The position numbers were made by a program, and so were the translations under genes. The notes beneath the pieces are model-generated. The model saw nothing but the letters and a program-made list of their open reading frames with translations, had not been told where the DNA came from and did not search any database. Positions 1 to 7,292 of a stretch of DNA of 12,661 nucleotides are shown in pieces. The DNA comes from Lachnospiraceae bacterium (lineage in GTDB: Bacteria; Bacillota_A; Clostridia; Lachnospirales; Lachnospiraceae): positions 1 through 12,661 of the forward strand of contig JAFSFU010000288.1 in NCBI GenBank assembly GCA_017435025.1, written 5' to 3'. Numbering within the stretch: position 1 is the first letter of the stretch; every line of letters begins with the position of its first letter.

Positions 1-1
1 A

Positions 2-1009
2 TTTTCCAAAGTGGGAGGACTGTTCTTTGGAACCTCCGAACAGAAAGGTTCTGAGTCTGCAATTGTTACCGAGAGTGAAAGCATCAGCCAGAAGGAAGTA
101 AAAATGCCGAATCTGGTTGGAGACAGTCAGGAGATTGCGGAAGAGAAGCTGGATGCGTTAGATCTGACCATGAAGGTGATCATGGAAAATTCGGATGAAG
201 TAGAAAAAGGTTATGTTATTTCTCAGGAAGACGAACCGGATTCGATTGTTCCGAGATATTCAAAGGTGATCGTTACGATCAGCAGCGGCTCTGACAAAGT
301 AGAGCTTGCGTCTTTGCAGCTGACCAATATGACACTTGATACGGCTGTGAGACTGATTGAGGGAAAAGGTCTGAAAGCAGCTGTTGTGGAGGAGAATCAC
401 GAAGAAATGCCTGCAGGTGCAATCCTTCGTGTAGAACCGGAAGATATGGCTGCGGTTGGTGAAACTGTCACATTGTATGTGAGTAAAGGTCCGGAAGTGG
501 AACTGATACAGGTTCCGAAGCTGGAGGGTCAGACTGCGGACTGGGCTGCAGAACTTTTAAAAACCGCAGAACTGAATCCTGGACAGATCACAGAGGAAAA
601 CCATGATACGGTTCCTAAAGGATGCGTCATCCGTCAGGGTGTTGCAGCCGGTGAACAAATAGAGATTGGCAGCACGGTTGATTATGTCGTGAGTCTGGGA
701 CCGGCAAAACCGGAGACTCAGTTCTTTGGTTCTCTGGAAGCCAGCTATCCTCTCATGGTAAATTACGGACCAGGCGGTTCTTCTGAGATTCAGATTCTGA
801 TTCGCCTGAAGCAGACCGTAAACGGAGAGGTAAAATATACGAAGCTGACAGAGCCGAAGACCTATACGACAGATACGATGCTGGATATTCGATTCTCCAG
901 AATCCGCGGTGCAGACGGCGTATTCAACGGTGAAGTGGAGATTGTAGATCTGACCAATAATGTGGTTCTCACATCTTATAATGTAAATTTTATTGAGCTG
1001 GAAGTTTAA
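2..1009 (+). CDS. prkC: PASTA-domain Ser/Thr protein kinase, C-terminal extracellular part (5' truncated by window)
   Basis: This is the 3' end of a membrane Ser/Thr kinase of the PrkC/PknB/Stk family. The reading frame is open from base 2, so the cytoplasmic kinase domain and membrane helix must lie upstream. The visible part has a short Ser/Glu-rich linker and then three PASTA repeats at about bases 104-292, 299-493 and 503-703. Each starts with a [PL]xLxGxxxxxA-like strand/helix and ends in a VxxxVS.G strand (for example VIVTISSG, VTLYVSKG, VDYVVSLG). A tail of about 100 residues follows; it is predicted beta-rich and resembles the Ig-like C-terminal domain placed after three PASTA repeats in Bacillus PrkC. 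PASTA domains bind muropeptides and peptidoglycan precursors, so the fragment would lie outside the membrane. rsgA follows after 9 nt, as in the B. subtilis prpC-prkC-rsgA order, which supports PrkC over other PASTA proteins such as penicillin-binding proteins. The GTG at 11 is internal and not a real start. Confidence 0.9.
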   Translation, partial: FSKVGGLFFGTSEQKGSESAIVTESESISQKEVKMPNLVGDSQEIAEEKLDALDLTMKVIMENSDEVEKGYVISQEDEPDSIVPRYSKVIVTISSGSDKVELASLQLTNMTLDTAVRLIEGKGLKAAVVEENHEEMPAGAILRVEPEDMAAVGETVTLYVSKGPEVELIQVPKLEGQTADWAAELLKTAELNPGQITEENHDTVPKGCVIRQGVAAGEQIEIGSTVDYVVSLGPAKPETQFFGSLEASYPLMVNYGPGGSSEIQILIRLKQTVNGEVKYTKLTEPKTYTTDTMLDIRFSRIRGADGVFNGEVEIVDLTNNVVLTSYNVNFIELEV

Positions 1010-1018
1010 GGTAAATGG

Positions 1019-1897
1019 ATGACTGGAAAGATTATTAAAGGAATAGCCGGTTTCTATTATGTTCATGACGGAGTATCGAACGTTTATGAATGTAAAGCAA
1101 AGGGTATATTCCGCAACAAGAAGATAAAACCTTTGGTGGGAGACAATGTGGAATTTACGGTACTCAGTAAAGAAGAAGGGACCGGAAATATTGTTGACAT
1201 TTTAAAGCGTGATAATGAATTGATCCGTCCGGCGGTGGCCAATATCGATCAGGCAATGATCGTATTTGCGGTCACTGACCCGGAGCCGAATTTAAACCTG
1301 TTGGATCGTTTTTTGGTGACTATGGAAGCGCAGGACGTTCCTGTTGTCATTTGTTTTAATAAAAAGGATCTGGCGACGGCTGAGGAGACTCAGAAGTTAA
1401 CTTCCATTTATGAGGCGGCTGGTTATGAGGTGCATCTAACCAACGCAAAGAGTGGAGAAGGAATCGAGGAGATTCGTGGGATTCTTCGTGGAAAGACCAC
1501 TGCTCTGGCTGGTCCGTCCGGTGTTGGAAAATCTTCCATTACCAATGAAATCCAGCCGGAAGCGGCGATGGAGACGGGTGATATCAGCGAAAAAATTCGA
1601 CGCGGAAAACACACCACAAGACATTCGGAACTTTTCTTTGTGGAATCTGAGACTTATGTGATGGATACCCCCGGATTCAGTTCCATGTTCGTCGAAAATA
1701 TGAAGCCGGAAGAATTACAGCACTATTTTCCGGAGTTTGAGGAGTTTGTGCCGGATTGCCGATTCCTTGGATGTGTTCATGTGGGAGAGCGGGAATGTGG
1801 TGTGAAAGATGCACTGAAATCGGGCGCGCTTTCAAAATCACGCTACGAAAACTATCGATTGATCTATGAAGAACTAAAGAATAAAAGGAGATATTAA
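1019..1897 (+). CDS. rsgA: Small-ribosomal-subunit maturation GTPase RsgA (YloQ/YjeQ)
   Basis: RsgA is a circularly permuted GTPase that binds the 30S subunit late in assembly and helps release maturation factors. The 292-residue length fits the family. Order of parts: N-terminal OB-fold (about residues 1-65); G4 NKKD at 114-117; G5 (TNAKSG, 141-146, normally SAK); P-loop G1 GPSGVGKSS at 165-173; then G3 DTPG at 216-219. This G4-G5-G1-G3 order is diagnostic of the permuted fold. The C-terminal zinc site is visible as Cys247, Cys252, His254 and Cys260. The ATG at 1019 gives a normal N-terminus (TGKIIKGIAGFYYV) although only a weak AAGG precedes it, so translation may depend on coupling to prkC, which ends 9 nt upstream. 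It lies between prkC and rpe, the same order as in B. subtilis. In B. subtilis, RsgA has been reported as a PrkC substrate. Confidence 0.97.
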   Translation: MTGKIIKGIAGFYYVHDGVSNVYECKAKGIFRNKKIKPLVGDNVEFTVLSKEEGTGNIVDILKRDNELIRPAVANIDQAMIVFAVTDPEPNLNLLDRFLVTMEAQDVPVVICFNKKDLATAEETQKLTSIYEAAGYEVHLTNAKSGEGIEEIRGILRGKTTALAGPSGVGKSSITNEIQPEAAMETGDISEKIRRGKHTTRHSELFFVESETYVMDTPGFSSMFVENMKPEELQHYFPEFEEFVPDCRFLGCVHVGERECGVKDALKSGALSKSRYENYRLIYEELKNKRRY

Positions 1898-1898
1898 T

Positions 1899-2561
1899 AT
1901 GTATATCTTAGCACCATCCGTATTAGCAGCAGATTTTTCCAAACTTGGGGAAGAAGTAACAAAAGTAGCAAACGCAGGAGCAAAATATATCCATCTCGAT
2001 GTTATGGATGGCGCATTTGTTCCGAGTATTTCCTTTGGTATGCAGGTAATTGAAAAATTACGCGGATGTACAGAGGCCGTGTTCGATGTTCATATGATGG
2101 TAGAGGAGCCGGGACGTTATGTTCAGGATATGAAAAAGGTTGGAGCTGATCTGATCTGCGTACATCAGGAGGCCTGTGTTCACCTTGATCGTACGATCAA
2201 CCAGATCAAAGAAGCAGGATGTAAGGTTGGTGTTGCACTGAATCCGGCTACCCCGGTCGAAACCTTATCCTGTATTCTCGACCAGGTGGATATGTTCCTG
2301 ATCATGTCCGTAAATCCGGGCTTTGGAGGTCAGAAATTCATTCCATATGCAGTTGAAAAGATAAAAAAGCTTCGCGGTATTCTGGATGCTGCCGGTCTTG
2401 ATACCGATATTCAGGTTGATGGCGGCGTGACTGCTGCTAATGTTCGTACACTGATCGAAGCCGGAGCCAATGTATTTGTAGCTGGATCTGCAGTATTTAA
2501 GAATGATTCTGAGGCAAATGTAAAAGAGTTCCTCGAGATTTTCGCTGAATACGAGAAATAG
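1899..2561 (+). CDS. rpe: Ribulose-phosphate 3-epimerase
   Basis: Rpe interconverts D-ribulose 5-phosphate and D-xylulose 5-phosphate in the non-oxidative pentose phosphate pathway and acts in the cytoplasm. The 220-residue product is a complete TIM barrel of usual size. Family motifs are all present: APSVLAADF (5-13), HLDVMDGAFVP (32-42), DVHMMV (63-68), MSVNPGFGGQKF (136-147) and QVDGGV (172-177). The metal-binding and acid/base residues expected for the family are His32, Asp34, His65 and Asp174; Asp34 and Asp174 are the proton-transfer pair. An AAAGGAG ribosome binding site ends 6-7 nt before the ATG, the best in this operon. It begins 1 nt after the rsgA stop, so the two are probably translationally coupled. 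Nothing looks unusual. Confidence 0.97.
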   Translation: MYILAPSVLAADFSKLGEEVTKVANAGAKYIHLDVMDGAFVPSISFGMQVIEKLRGCTEAVFDVHMMVEEPGRYVQDMKKVGADLICVHQEACVHLDRTINQIKEAGCKVGVALNPATPVETLSCILDQVDMFLIMSVNPGFGGQKFIPYAVEKIKKLRGILDAAGLDTDIQVDGGVTAANVRTLIEAGANVFVAGSAVFKNDSEANVKEFLEIFAEYEK

Positions 2562-2589
2562 AACGTAGTTGGTCCGGAGGGCGATTGGT

Positions 2590-3258
2590 ATGAAACAATG
2601 TTTGATGATTTCCGGTGGTCCTCTGGACCTTTGTTTTGCAAAAGAATTCTTGAAAACACGAAGTTATGATTTTATCATAGCAGTAGATGCAGGATTTCAG
2701 GCATGTCTGGAACTGGGGATACATCCGGATCTCCTGGTTGGAGATTTTGATACATTTGGAAGAGATCGGATTGATCAATATTTGAGTGATCCTGCATTTA
2801 AAATTGATATTCATAAACCCGAAAAGGACGAGACTGATACAGAGCTTGCATTTTGTCATGCACTTGAAGCGGGATTTCGTGAGGTGGATATTTTGGGTGC
2901 GCTTGGTGGGCGTATTGATCATGAAATGTCCAACATTCATATGCTGGTTCATGCCCTGAATCATGGATTATTTGCCAGAATGTACGATGCAAAGAATAAA
3001 CTCTTTGTTTTGAATGCGAATGTGAAGGGATACCATATTTTTCACAGGGATGATATTTATGGAAAATATGTTTCTTTTCTTCCAATCACAGAGCATGTAA
3101 AGGGTATTACATTGACGGGATTCAAATACCCGCTGTTCGAAAAAGATATTTCGATCATGGAGAATCCCGGACTGTGTGTCAGCAATGAGGTGAGCGAACA
3201 GCAGGCAGAAATTGTATTCGCTGAGGGAATTCTGCTTTGCGTAGAATCACATGATTAA
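2590..3258 (+). CDS. thiN: Thiamine pyrophosphokinase
   Basis: ThiN transfers pyrophosphate from ATP to thiamine, making the cofactor thiamine diphosphate. The 222-residue protein has the TPK-type catalytic domain motifs in order: AVDAG (31-35), GDFDT (51-55) with the metal-binding aspartates, a KPEKDETDTELA segment (76-87), and GALGGRIDHEMSNI (103-116). The frame can be read back to a TTG at 2569, but a GGAGG at 2576-2580 sits 9 nt before the ATG at 2590, and the protein from there starts on the first beta strand (MKQCLMISGG), so 2590 is chosen. The gene follows rpe by 28 nt, as in B. subtilis, and transketolase, the partner of Rpe in the pentose phosphate pathway, needs thiamine diphosphate. 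I see no thiamine riboswitch upstream, so it is probably expressed constitutively with the operon. Confidence 0.95.
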   Translation: MKQCLMISGGPLDLCFAKEFLKTRSYDFIIAVDAGFQACLELGIHPDLLVGDFDTFGRDRIDQYLSDPAFKIDIHKPEKDETDTELAFCHALEAGFREVDILGALGGRIDHEMSNIHMLVHALNHGLFARMYDAKNKLFVLNANVKGYHIFHRDDIYGKYVSFLPITEHVKGITLTGFKYPLFEKDISIMENPGLCVSNEVSEQQAEIVFAEGILLCVESHD

Positions 3259-3290
3259 TGATACCGAACATAAGAAACGAAGGTTAGATA

Positions 3291-4130
3291 ATGGAAAGTT
3301 ATACACAGAAAAAAATTGCAGTGATCAATGATATATCCGGATATGGTCGCTGTTCTTTAACAGTAGCAATGCCCATCCTTTCTGTTATGGGAGTTCAGTG
3401 CTGTCCGGTTCCAACTGCGATTTTGTCGAATCACACCGAATTTCCGGTATATTTTTTTGATGATTATACATCAAAGATGCGAGATTATATAGGTAAGTGG
3501 AAAGAATTGGGACTGCATTTTGATGCAATCTCTTCCGGATTTCTTGGTTCTGCTGAGCAGATTGAAATTGTCCTGGAATTTGTCGAGAGTTTTCGTGATG
3601 AGGATACACTGATCGTGATCGATCCGGTTATGGGCGATCATGGAAGACTGTATGCGACTTACACAGAAGAAATGTGTGAGGAAATGAAACAGCTAGTTGG
3701 ATATGCAGATGTGGTTACTCCAAATGTAACGGAAGCATGTTTCCTCACGGGGACACCGTACAAAGACAAAGGATGGACCAGAAAAGAACTTCTTAACATG
3801 GCAATGATGCTTCGCCTTATGGGAGCGAAGTCTGTTGTCATTACCGGTGTGAGGGAAGGATCGTTCTATACCAACGTGGTGCTGGAACAGGGAAGTCGAG
3901 AAGCGACCTTCGTAAAAGTAAAAAGTGCCGGCAACCAGCGTCCAGGTACAGGTGATGTTTTCTCTTCTGTTTTATCCGGTGCTGTTATGAATGGAAAATC
4001 TCTGAGAGATGCCACGGAGCAGGCAGCAAAATTTGTTCGTGATTGTATTACCAAGTCGGATGAACTGGATATTCCTCACAGCAATGGCGTATGTTTTGAG
4101 GAAATTCTCGGAAAACTAGTGAAAAGATAG
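3291..4130 (+). CDS. pdxK: Pyridoxal/pyridoxamine kinase (PfkB/ribokinase fold)
   Basis: This enzyme phosphorylates pyridoxal, pyridoxamine or pyridoxine with ATP in the vitamin B6 salvage pathway. The protein is 279 residues, usual for PdxK/PdxY. The N-terminal INDISGYGRCSL segment (12-23) and the PTAILSNHTEFP stretch (41-52) are the substrate-side signature of pyridoxal kinases. DPVMGDHGRLY (111-121) and TPNVTEA (143-149) are further family landmarks. The ATP-site GTGD motif (219-222) carries the catalytic base Asp222. ThiD-type HMP kinases have a different N-terminus, so pyridoxal kinase is favoured. A GAAGG ribosome binding site lies 7 nt upstream of the ATG, and the gene starts 32 nt after thiN with no promoter visible between. 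Whether it is closer to PdxK or PdxY in substrate preference cannot be decided from the sequence. Confidence 0.9.
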   Translation: MESYTQKKIAVINDISGYGRCSLTVAMPILSVMGVQCCPVPTAILSNHTEFPVYFFDDYTSKMRDYIGKWKELGLHFDAISSGFLGSAEQIEIVLEFVESFRDEDTLIVIDPVMGDHGRLYATYTEEMCEEMKQLVGYADVVTPNVTEACFLTGTPYKDKGWTRKELLNMAMMLRLMGAKSVVITGVREGSFYTNVVLEQGSREATFVKVKSAGNQRPGTGDVFSSVLSGAVMNGKSLRDATEQAAKFVRDCITKSDELDIPHSNGVCFEEILGKLVKR

Positions 4131-4149
4131 GGAAAATCCCCTTTTCTTT
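4121..4149 (+). terminator. Candidate intrinsic terminator after the pyridoxal kinase gene
   Basis: GAAAAG (4121-4126) pairs perfectly with CTTTTC (4141-4146), and GGG (4130-4132) pairs with CCC (4138-4140) around an AAAAT loop. Three unpaired bases (4127-4129) bulge on the 5' side. A short T-rich run (TTT, 4147-4149) follows. The hairpin overlaps the TAG stop at 4128-4130. The stem is A/T-rich and the U-tract is short, so termination may be partial. Confidence 0.4.
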
Positions 4150-4161
4150 CCGGTTGAAATG

Positions 4162-4170
4162 TGTTATATT
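4162..4170 (+). promoter_or_regulatory. Putative extended -10 promoter for serS
   Basis: TGTTATATT at 4162-4170 is an extended -10 (TG-N-TATATT). No good -35 is found 17 nt upstream, where the sequence is T-rich and belongs to the 3' arm of the candidate terminator. A start near 4177 would give a leader of about 30 nt, which leaves no room for a T-box riboswitch. Confidence 0.35.
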
Positions 4171-4207
4171 TTAGGCTAGTGACCGAATGTATAAAGGAGA
4201 CATGAAA

Positions 4208-5488
4208 ATGTTAGATTTAAGATTTGTTAGAGAAAATCCGGAAATTGTTAAGCAGAATATCCGTAACAAATTCCAGGACAATAAACTTCCGTTAGTTGAT
4301 GAAGTAATCGCTCTTGACGAAGAGAGCCGTAAAGTAAAGAAAGAGGCAGATGACCTTCGTGCCAACAGAAACAAGATTTCCAAGCAGATCGGTATGTTGA
4401 TGGGTCAGGGCAAGAAGGACGAAGCTGAGGAAGTAAAGAAACAGGTGGCTGCAGCAGCTACACGCCTTGCTGAGTTAGAAGAGCAGGAAAAGGATCTGGA
4501 AGCAAGAGTAAAGAAGATCATGATGATCATCCCGAATATCATCGATCCGAGCGTTCCGATCGGTAAAGATGACTCTGAGAACGTGGAAGTTCAGAAATAT
4601 GGTGAGCCGGTAGTTCCGGAGTTTGAGATTCCGTATCACACAGAGATTATGGAAAAATTCAACGGTATTGATCTGGATGCAGCAAGAAGAGTTGCAGGTA
4701 ACGGTTTCTATTATTTAATGGGCGATATCGCAAGACTCCACTCCGCAGTGATCACATACGCAAGAGATTTCATGATCGATCGTGGATTCACATACTGCAT
4801 TCCGCCGTTTATGATCCGCAGCGATGTTGTGACAGGTGTTATGAGTTTTGCTGAGATGGAAGCAATGATGTACAAGATCGAAGGTGAAGATCTTTACCTG
4901 ATCGGTACAAGTGAGCATTCTATGATCGGTAAGTTCATCGATACGATCGTTCCGGAAGCAGAACTTCCGAAGACGCTGACAAGCTATTCTCCGTGTTTCC
5001 GTAAGGAGAAGGGTGCTCATGGTATCGAGGAGCGTGGTGTTTACAGAATTCACCAGTTCGAGAAGCAGGAAATGATCGTTGTATGTAAGCCGGAAGAATC
5101 TCCGAAGTGGTTTGATGTATTATGGCAGAATACCGTTGATCTGTTCCGTTCCTTAGATATCCCGGTACGTACTCTTGAGTGCTGCTCCGGTGACCTGGCA
5201 GATCTGAAAGTGAAGTCCGTCGACGTTGAGGCATGGTCTCCGAGACAGAAGAAGTACTTCGAGGTAGGAAGCTGCTCTAACCTTGGCGATGCACAGGCAA
5301 GACGTCTGAAAATCCGTGTGAACGGCGAGGACGGCAAGAAGTACTTTGCACATACATTAAACAATACTGTAGTTGCTCCGCCGAGAATGCTGATCGCGTT
5401 CTTAGAGAACAATTTGCAGGCTGATGGTTCTATCCGTATTCCGGAAGCTTTACAGCCGTATATGGGTGGCAAGAAGGAAATCCGTTAA
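4208..5488 (+). CDS. serS: Seryl-tRNA synthetase (serine--tRNA ligase)
   Basis: SerS charges tRNA-Ser with serine. The 426-residue product has the usual layout: an N-terminal antiparallel coiled-coil tRNA-binding arm (about 28-105, rich in Lys/Glu/Ala) followed by a class II catalytic core. Motif 2 contains FRKE (264-267) and continues to the HQFEKQE stretch (282-288). Motif 3 contains APPRMLIAFLEN (390-401), and the C-terminus ends in the typical IPEALQPYMGG. In-frame ATGs occur at 4187, 4202 and 4208. AAAGGAG at 4193-4199 is 8 nt before the ATG at 4208, and that start gives the canonical MLDLRFVRENP N-terminus. The core has LIGTSEH (231-237), GAHGIEERG (269-277) and VGSCSNLGDAQARR (353-366), which look more like archaeal SerS than the E. 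coli or Bacillus type. The next gene begins 77 nt downstream after a hairpin. Confidence 0.97.
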   Translation: MLDLRFVRENPEIVKQNIRNKFQDNKLPLVDEVIALDEESRKVKKEADDLRANRNKISKQIGMLMGQGKKDEAEEVKKQVAAAATRLAELEEQEKDLEARVKKIMMIIPNIIDPSVPIGKDDSENVEVQKYGEPVVPEFEIPYHTEIMEKFNGIDLDAARRVAGNGFYYLMGDIARLHSAVITYARDFMIDRGFTYCIPPFMIRSDVVTGVMSFAEMEAMMYKIEGEDLYLIGTSEHSMIGKFIDTIVPEAELPKTLTSYSPCFRKEKGAHGIEERGVYRIHQFEKQEMIVVCKPEESPKWFDVLWQNTVDLFRSLDIPVRTLECCSGDLADLKVKSVDVEAWSPRQKKYFEVGSCSNLGDAQARRLKIRVNGEDGKKYFAHTLNNTVVAPPRMLIAFLENNLQADGSIRIPEALQPYMGGKKEIR

Positions 5489-5513
5489 TCGAATTTCATA
5501 AGAAGGAAATGGC

Positions 5514-5547
5514 AGGAGCTGTGGCGGGAGACTGACACAGCTCCTTT
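5514..5547 (+). terminator. Inverted repeat downstream of serS, weak terminator or attenuator
   Basis: AGGAGCTGTG (5514-5523) and CACAGCTCCT (5536-5545) form a perfect 10-bp stem with a 12-nt loop. Only TTTG follows, so the U-tract is poor. The hairpin sits between serS and rarD and ends 8 nt before the rarD ribosome binding site. It could reduce rather than stop readthrough. An alternative role is protection of the upstream 3' end. Confidence 0.45.
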
Positions 5548-5565
5548 GTAAATGGAGAGAAAGAA

Positions 5566-6453
5566 ATGCAAAAGAGAAAGATGGGACTGATCACAGTCCT
5601 CACCTGTTATATTTTATGGGGAACATTGTCGATATTCTGGAACCTTCTTTCCGAAGTGGATTCCCTCTATATTTTGGCACAGCGAATTTTCTGGTCGATG
5701 ATCTTCATGGGCGGATATCTGGCTGTTACCGGAAGAATTGGAGAAGTAAAAGCTGTTTTGAATGATAAAAAGGCGTTTAGACAGTGTTTTATCAGCGGCG
5801 TTCTTGTAACGATCAACTGGGGTGTTTATATTGTTGCGGTCAGCAACGGACACGTACTTGATGCGAGCATGGGTTACTTTATTGAACCGATCATTGTCGG
5901 TTTGATTGGTGTCCTTATTTTCAAAGAAAAGTTAAGCAAGTACGAAATCGCTACCTTTCTGCTGGCATCAGTCGGTGTGGTTTATATGATCGTAAAGGCA
6001 GGTACCGTTCCGGTGATGGCACTTTTGATCGCAATTTCATTTGCTGCTTATGGCGCTGCAAAGAAAAATATGGAGGTATCTCCTCAGACGTCTCTGTTTA
6101 TGGAGACACTTTGCATGGCACCGTTCGCAATTATGTTCATTGTATACCGCGATATGATTGGTAATGGAAGTATCGGTGTTCTCCATGGTGCTGAGTTTGC
6201 GCTTCTTCCAATATGTGGTATTGTGACATCGGTACCGCTGCTTCTGTTTAATATTGGCATCAAGCATATTCCGTACTATTTGTCTGGCATTTTGATGTAC
6301 ATCAATCCGACGATTCAGTTTTTAGTTGGCCTTCTGTATTTCCATGAAGTACTGGATACCAATCGGCTGCATGCTTTTATCTTTATCTGGATCGGTGTCA
6401 TGTTCACCCTATACGAGAAGATCATGATCATGAAAAAAGGAGAGCAGAGGTAG
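5566..6453 (+). CDS. rarD: RarD-type permease of the EamA (drug/metabolite transporter) superfamily
   Basis: This 295-residue integral membrane protein has about ten hydrophobic helices in two EamA halves. The N-terminal segment around residues 15-45 (YILWGTLSIFW, then ILAQRIFWSM) is the RarD signature: a WG in helix 1 and a conserved Arg-Ile-x-Trp-Ser in helix 2. A second conserved region around HVLDASMGYFIEPI (roughly 98-111) also matches RarD family proteins. RarD was named for a link to chloramphenicol sensitivity in E. coli, but the true substrate of most members is unknown, so no substrate is claimed. GGAG at 5554-5557 lies 8 nt before the ATG. The next gene starts 4 nt after the stop, suggesting co-transcription with the MBL-fold gene. 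Confidence 0.88.
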   Translation: MQKRKMGLITVLTCYILWGTLSIFWNLLSEVDSLYILAQRIFWSMIFMGGYLAVTGRIGEVKAVLNDKKAFRQCFISGVLVTINWGVYIVAVSNGHVLDASMGYFIEPIIVGLIGVLIFKEKLSKYEIATFLLASVGVVYMIVKAGTVPVMALLIAISFAAYGAAKKNMEVSPQTSLFMETLCMAPFAIMFIVYRDMIGNGSIGVLHGAEFALLPICGIVTSVPLLLFNIGIKHIPYYLSGILMYINPTIQFLVGLLYFHEVLDTNRLHAFIFIWIGVMFTLYEKIMIMKKGEQR

Positions 6454-6457
6454 ACAA

Positions 6458-7273
6458 ATGAAAGCCACAGTTTTAGTAGATAACAATACGAGAGATCTGC
6501 TGAAGGCAGAATGGGGACTTTCGATTTATATTGAACATGAGGGGAAGAAAATCCTTTTGGACTGCGGCACCACCAATATGTTTGCGGAAAATGCCGAGGC
6601 ATTGGGGATTGATTTGTCCGCTGTGAATCTTGGTGTCCTGTCCCATGCACATTTTGATCATTCCGACGGTCTGGACGGTTTTTTTGAAAAGAATCCGGAG
6701 GCAAAGTTTTATCTTCGAAGTGCATGCAGAGAGAATTGCTATAGTAGAAAAGGCGGAACGGAGCTTCATTATATAGGTATCAAAGAGGGATATCTGGAGC
6801 GGTATTCCGATCGCCTGCAGTATGTGGATGGTGATTTGGAAGTGGCGCCGGGAGTCTGGCTGATCCCACATAAATCTTCGAATCTCGATGCTGTTGGAGA
6901 GCATGCCGGCATGTATGTGAAAATACGAGGCCGATTTGAGCCGGATGCGTTTGAGCATGAACAGAGCCTGGTGCTTGAATCAGCGAAGGGGCTTGTGGTT
7001 TTCAACAGTTGTTCCCATGGTGGTGCGGACCGGATCATTTACGACATTTGTAAAACATGGCCGGATAAAAAGATTCTCACTTATATTGGAGGTCTGCATC
7101 TGTTCCGTTCCTCCGATCAGGAAGTTTTAGAATTTGCCAGACGTGTGAAGGAAACCGGAATTGGACGCATTTACACAGGACATTGTACCGGCGACAGAGC
7201 CATGGAACTCTTAAAGCAGGAACTTGGTGATGTGGTACAGGAAATATATACTGGTTTGGAAATACAGCTATAG
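6458..7273 (+). CDS. MBL-fold metallohydrolase, COG1237 type
   Basis: The protein (271 residues) is a metallo-beta-lactamase-fold enzyme. The metal motif HxHxDH is clear at 63-68 (HAHFDH), and later ligand candidates are His187 (SCSHGG), His214 (GGLHL) and His242 (TGHCTG). The combination LSHAHFDHSDGL, EQSLVL and YTGHCTG is typical of the COG1237 group, whose archaeal members are linked to 7,8-dihydropterin-6-yl-methyl-4-(beta-D-ribofuranosyl)aminobenzene 5'-phosphate synthase. That activity should not be transferred to a clostridial homologue, and the substrate is unknown. AGAGG lies 7 nt before the ATG. The gene overlaps no neighbour but is 4 nt after rarD and 19 nt before the cysteine-rich redox protein gene, so the three are probably one transcript. 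No signal peptide is visible, so a cytoplasmic location is inferred. Confidence 0.9.
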   Translation: MKATVLVDNNTRDLLKAEWGLSIYIEHEGKKILLDCGTTNMFAENAEALGIDLSAVNLGVLSHAHFDHSDGLDGFFEKNPEAKFYLRSACRENCYSRKGGTELHYIGIKEGYLERYSDRLQYVDGDLEVAPGVWLIPHKSSNLDAVGEHAGMYVKIRGRFEPDAFEHEQSLVLESAKGLVVFNSCSHGGADRIIYDICKTWPDKKILTYIGGLHLFRSSDQEVLEFARRVKETGIGRIYTGHCTGDRAMELLKQELGDVVQEIYTGLEIQL

Positions 7274-7292
7274 ATAATAAAGGAGATTGATG

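Noticed and set aside
2562..2589. TTG at 2569 as the thiN start or a thiamine riboswitch before thiN.
   Set aside because: The ribosome binding site lies after the TTG and matches the ATG at 2590; 28 nt is far too short for a riboswitch.
4131..4207. Possible T-box leader for serS.
   Set aside because: The gap is only 77 nt and contains no T-box consensus or specifier-like stem; it fits a short leader from an extended -10 promoter.
6420..6433. Repeated GATCAT units near the end of rarD.
   Set aside because: They simply encode alternating Ile and Met codons at the C-terminus; too short for a meaningful repeat or binding site.
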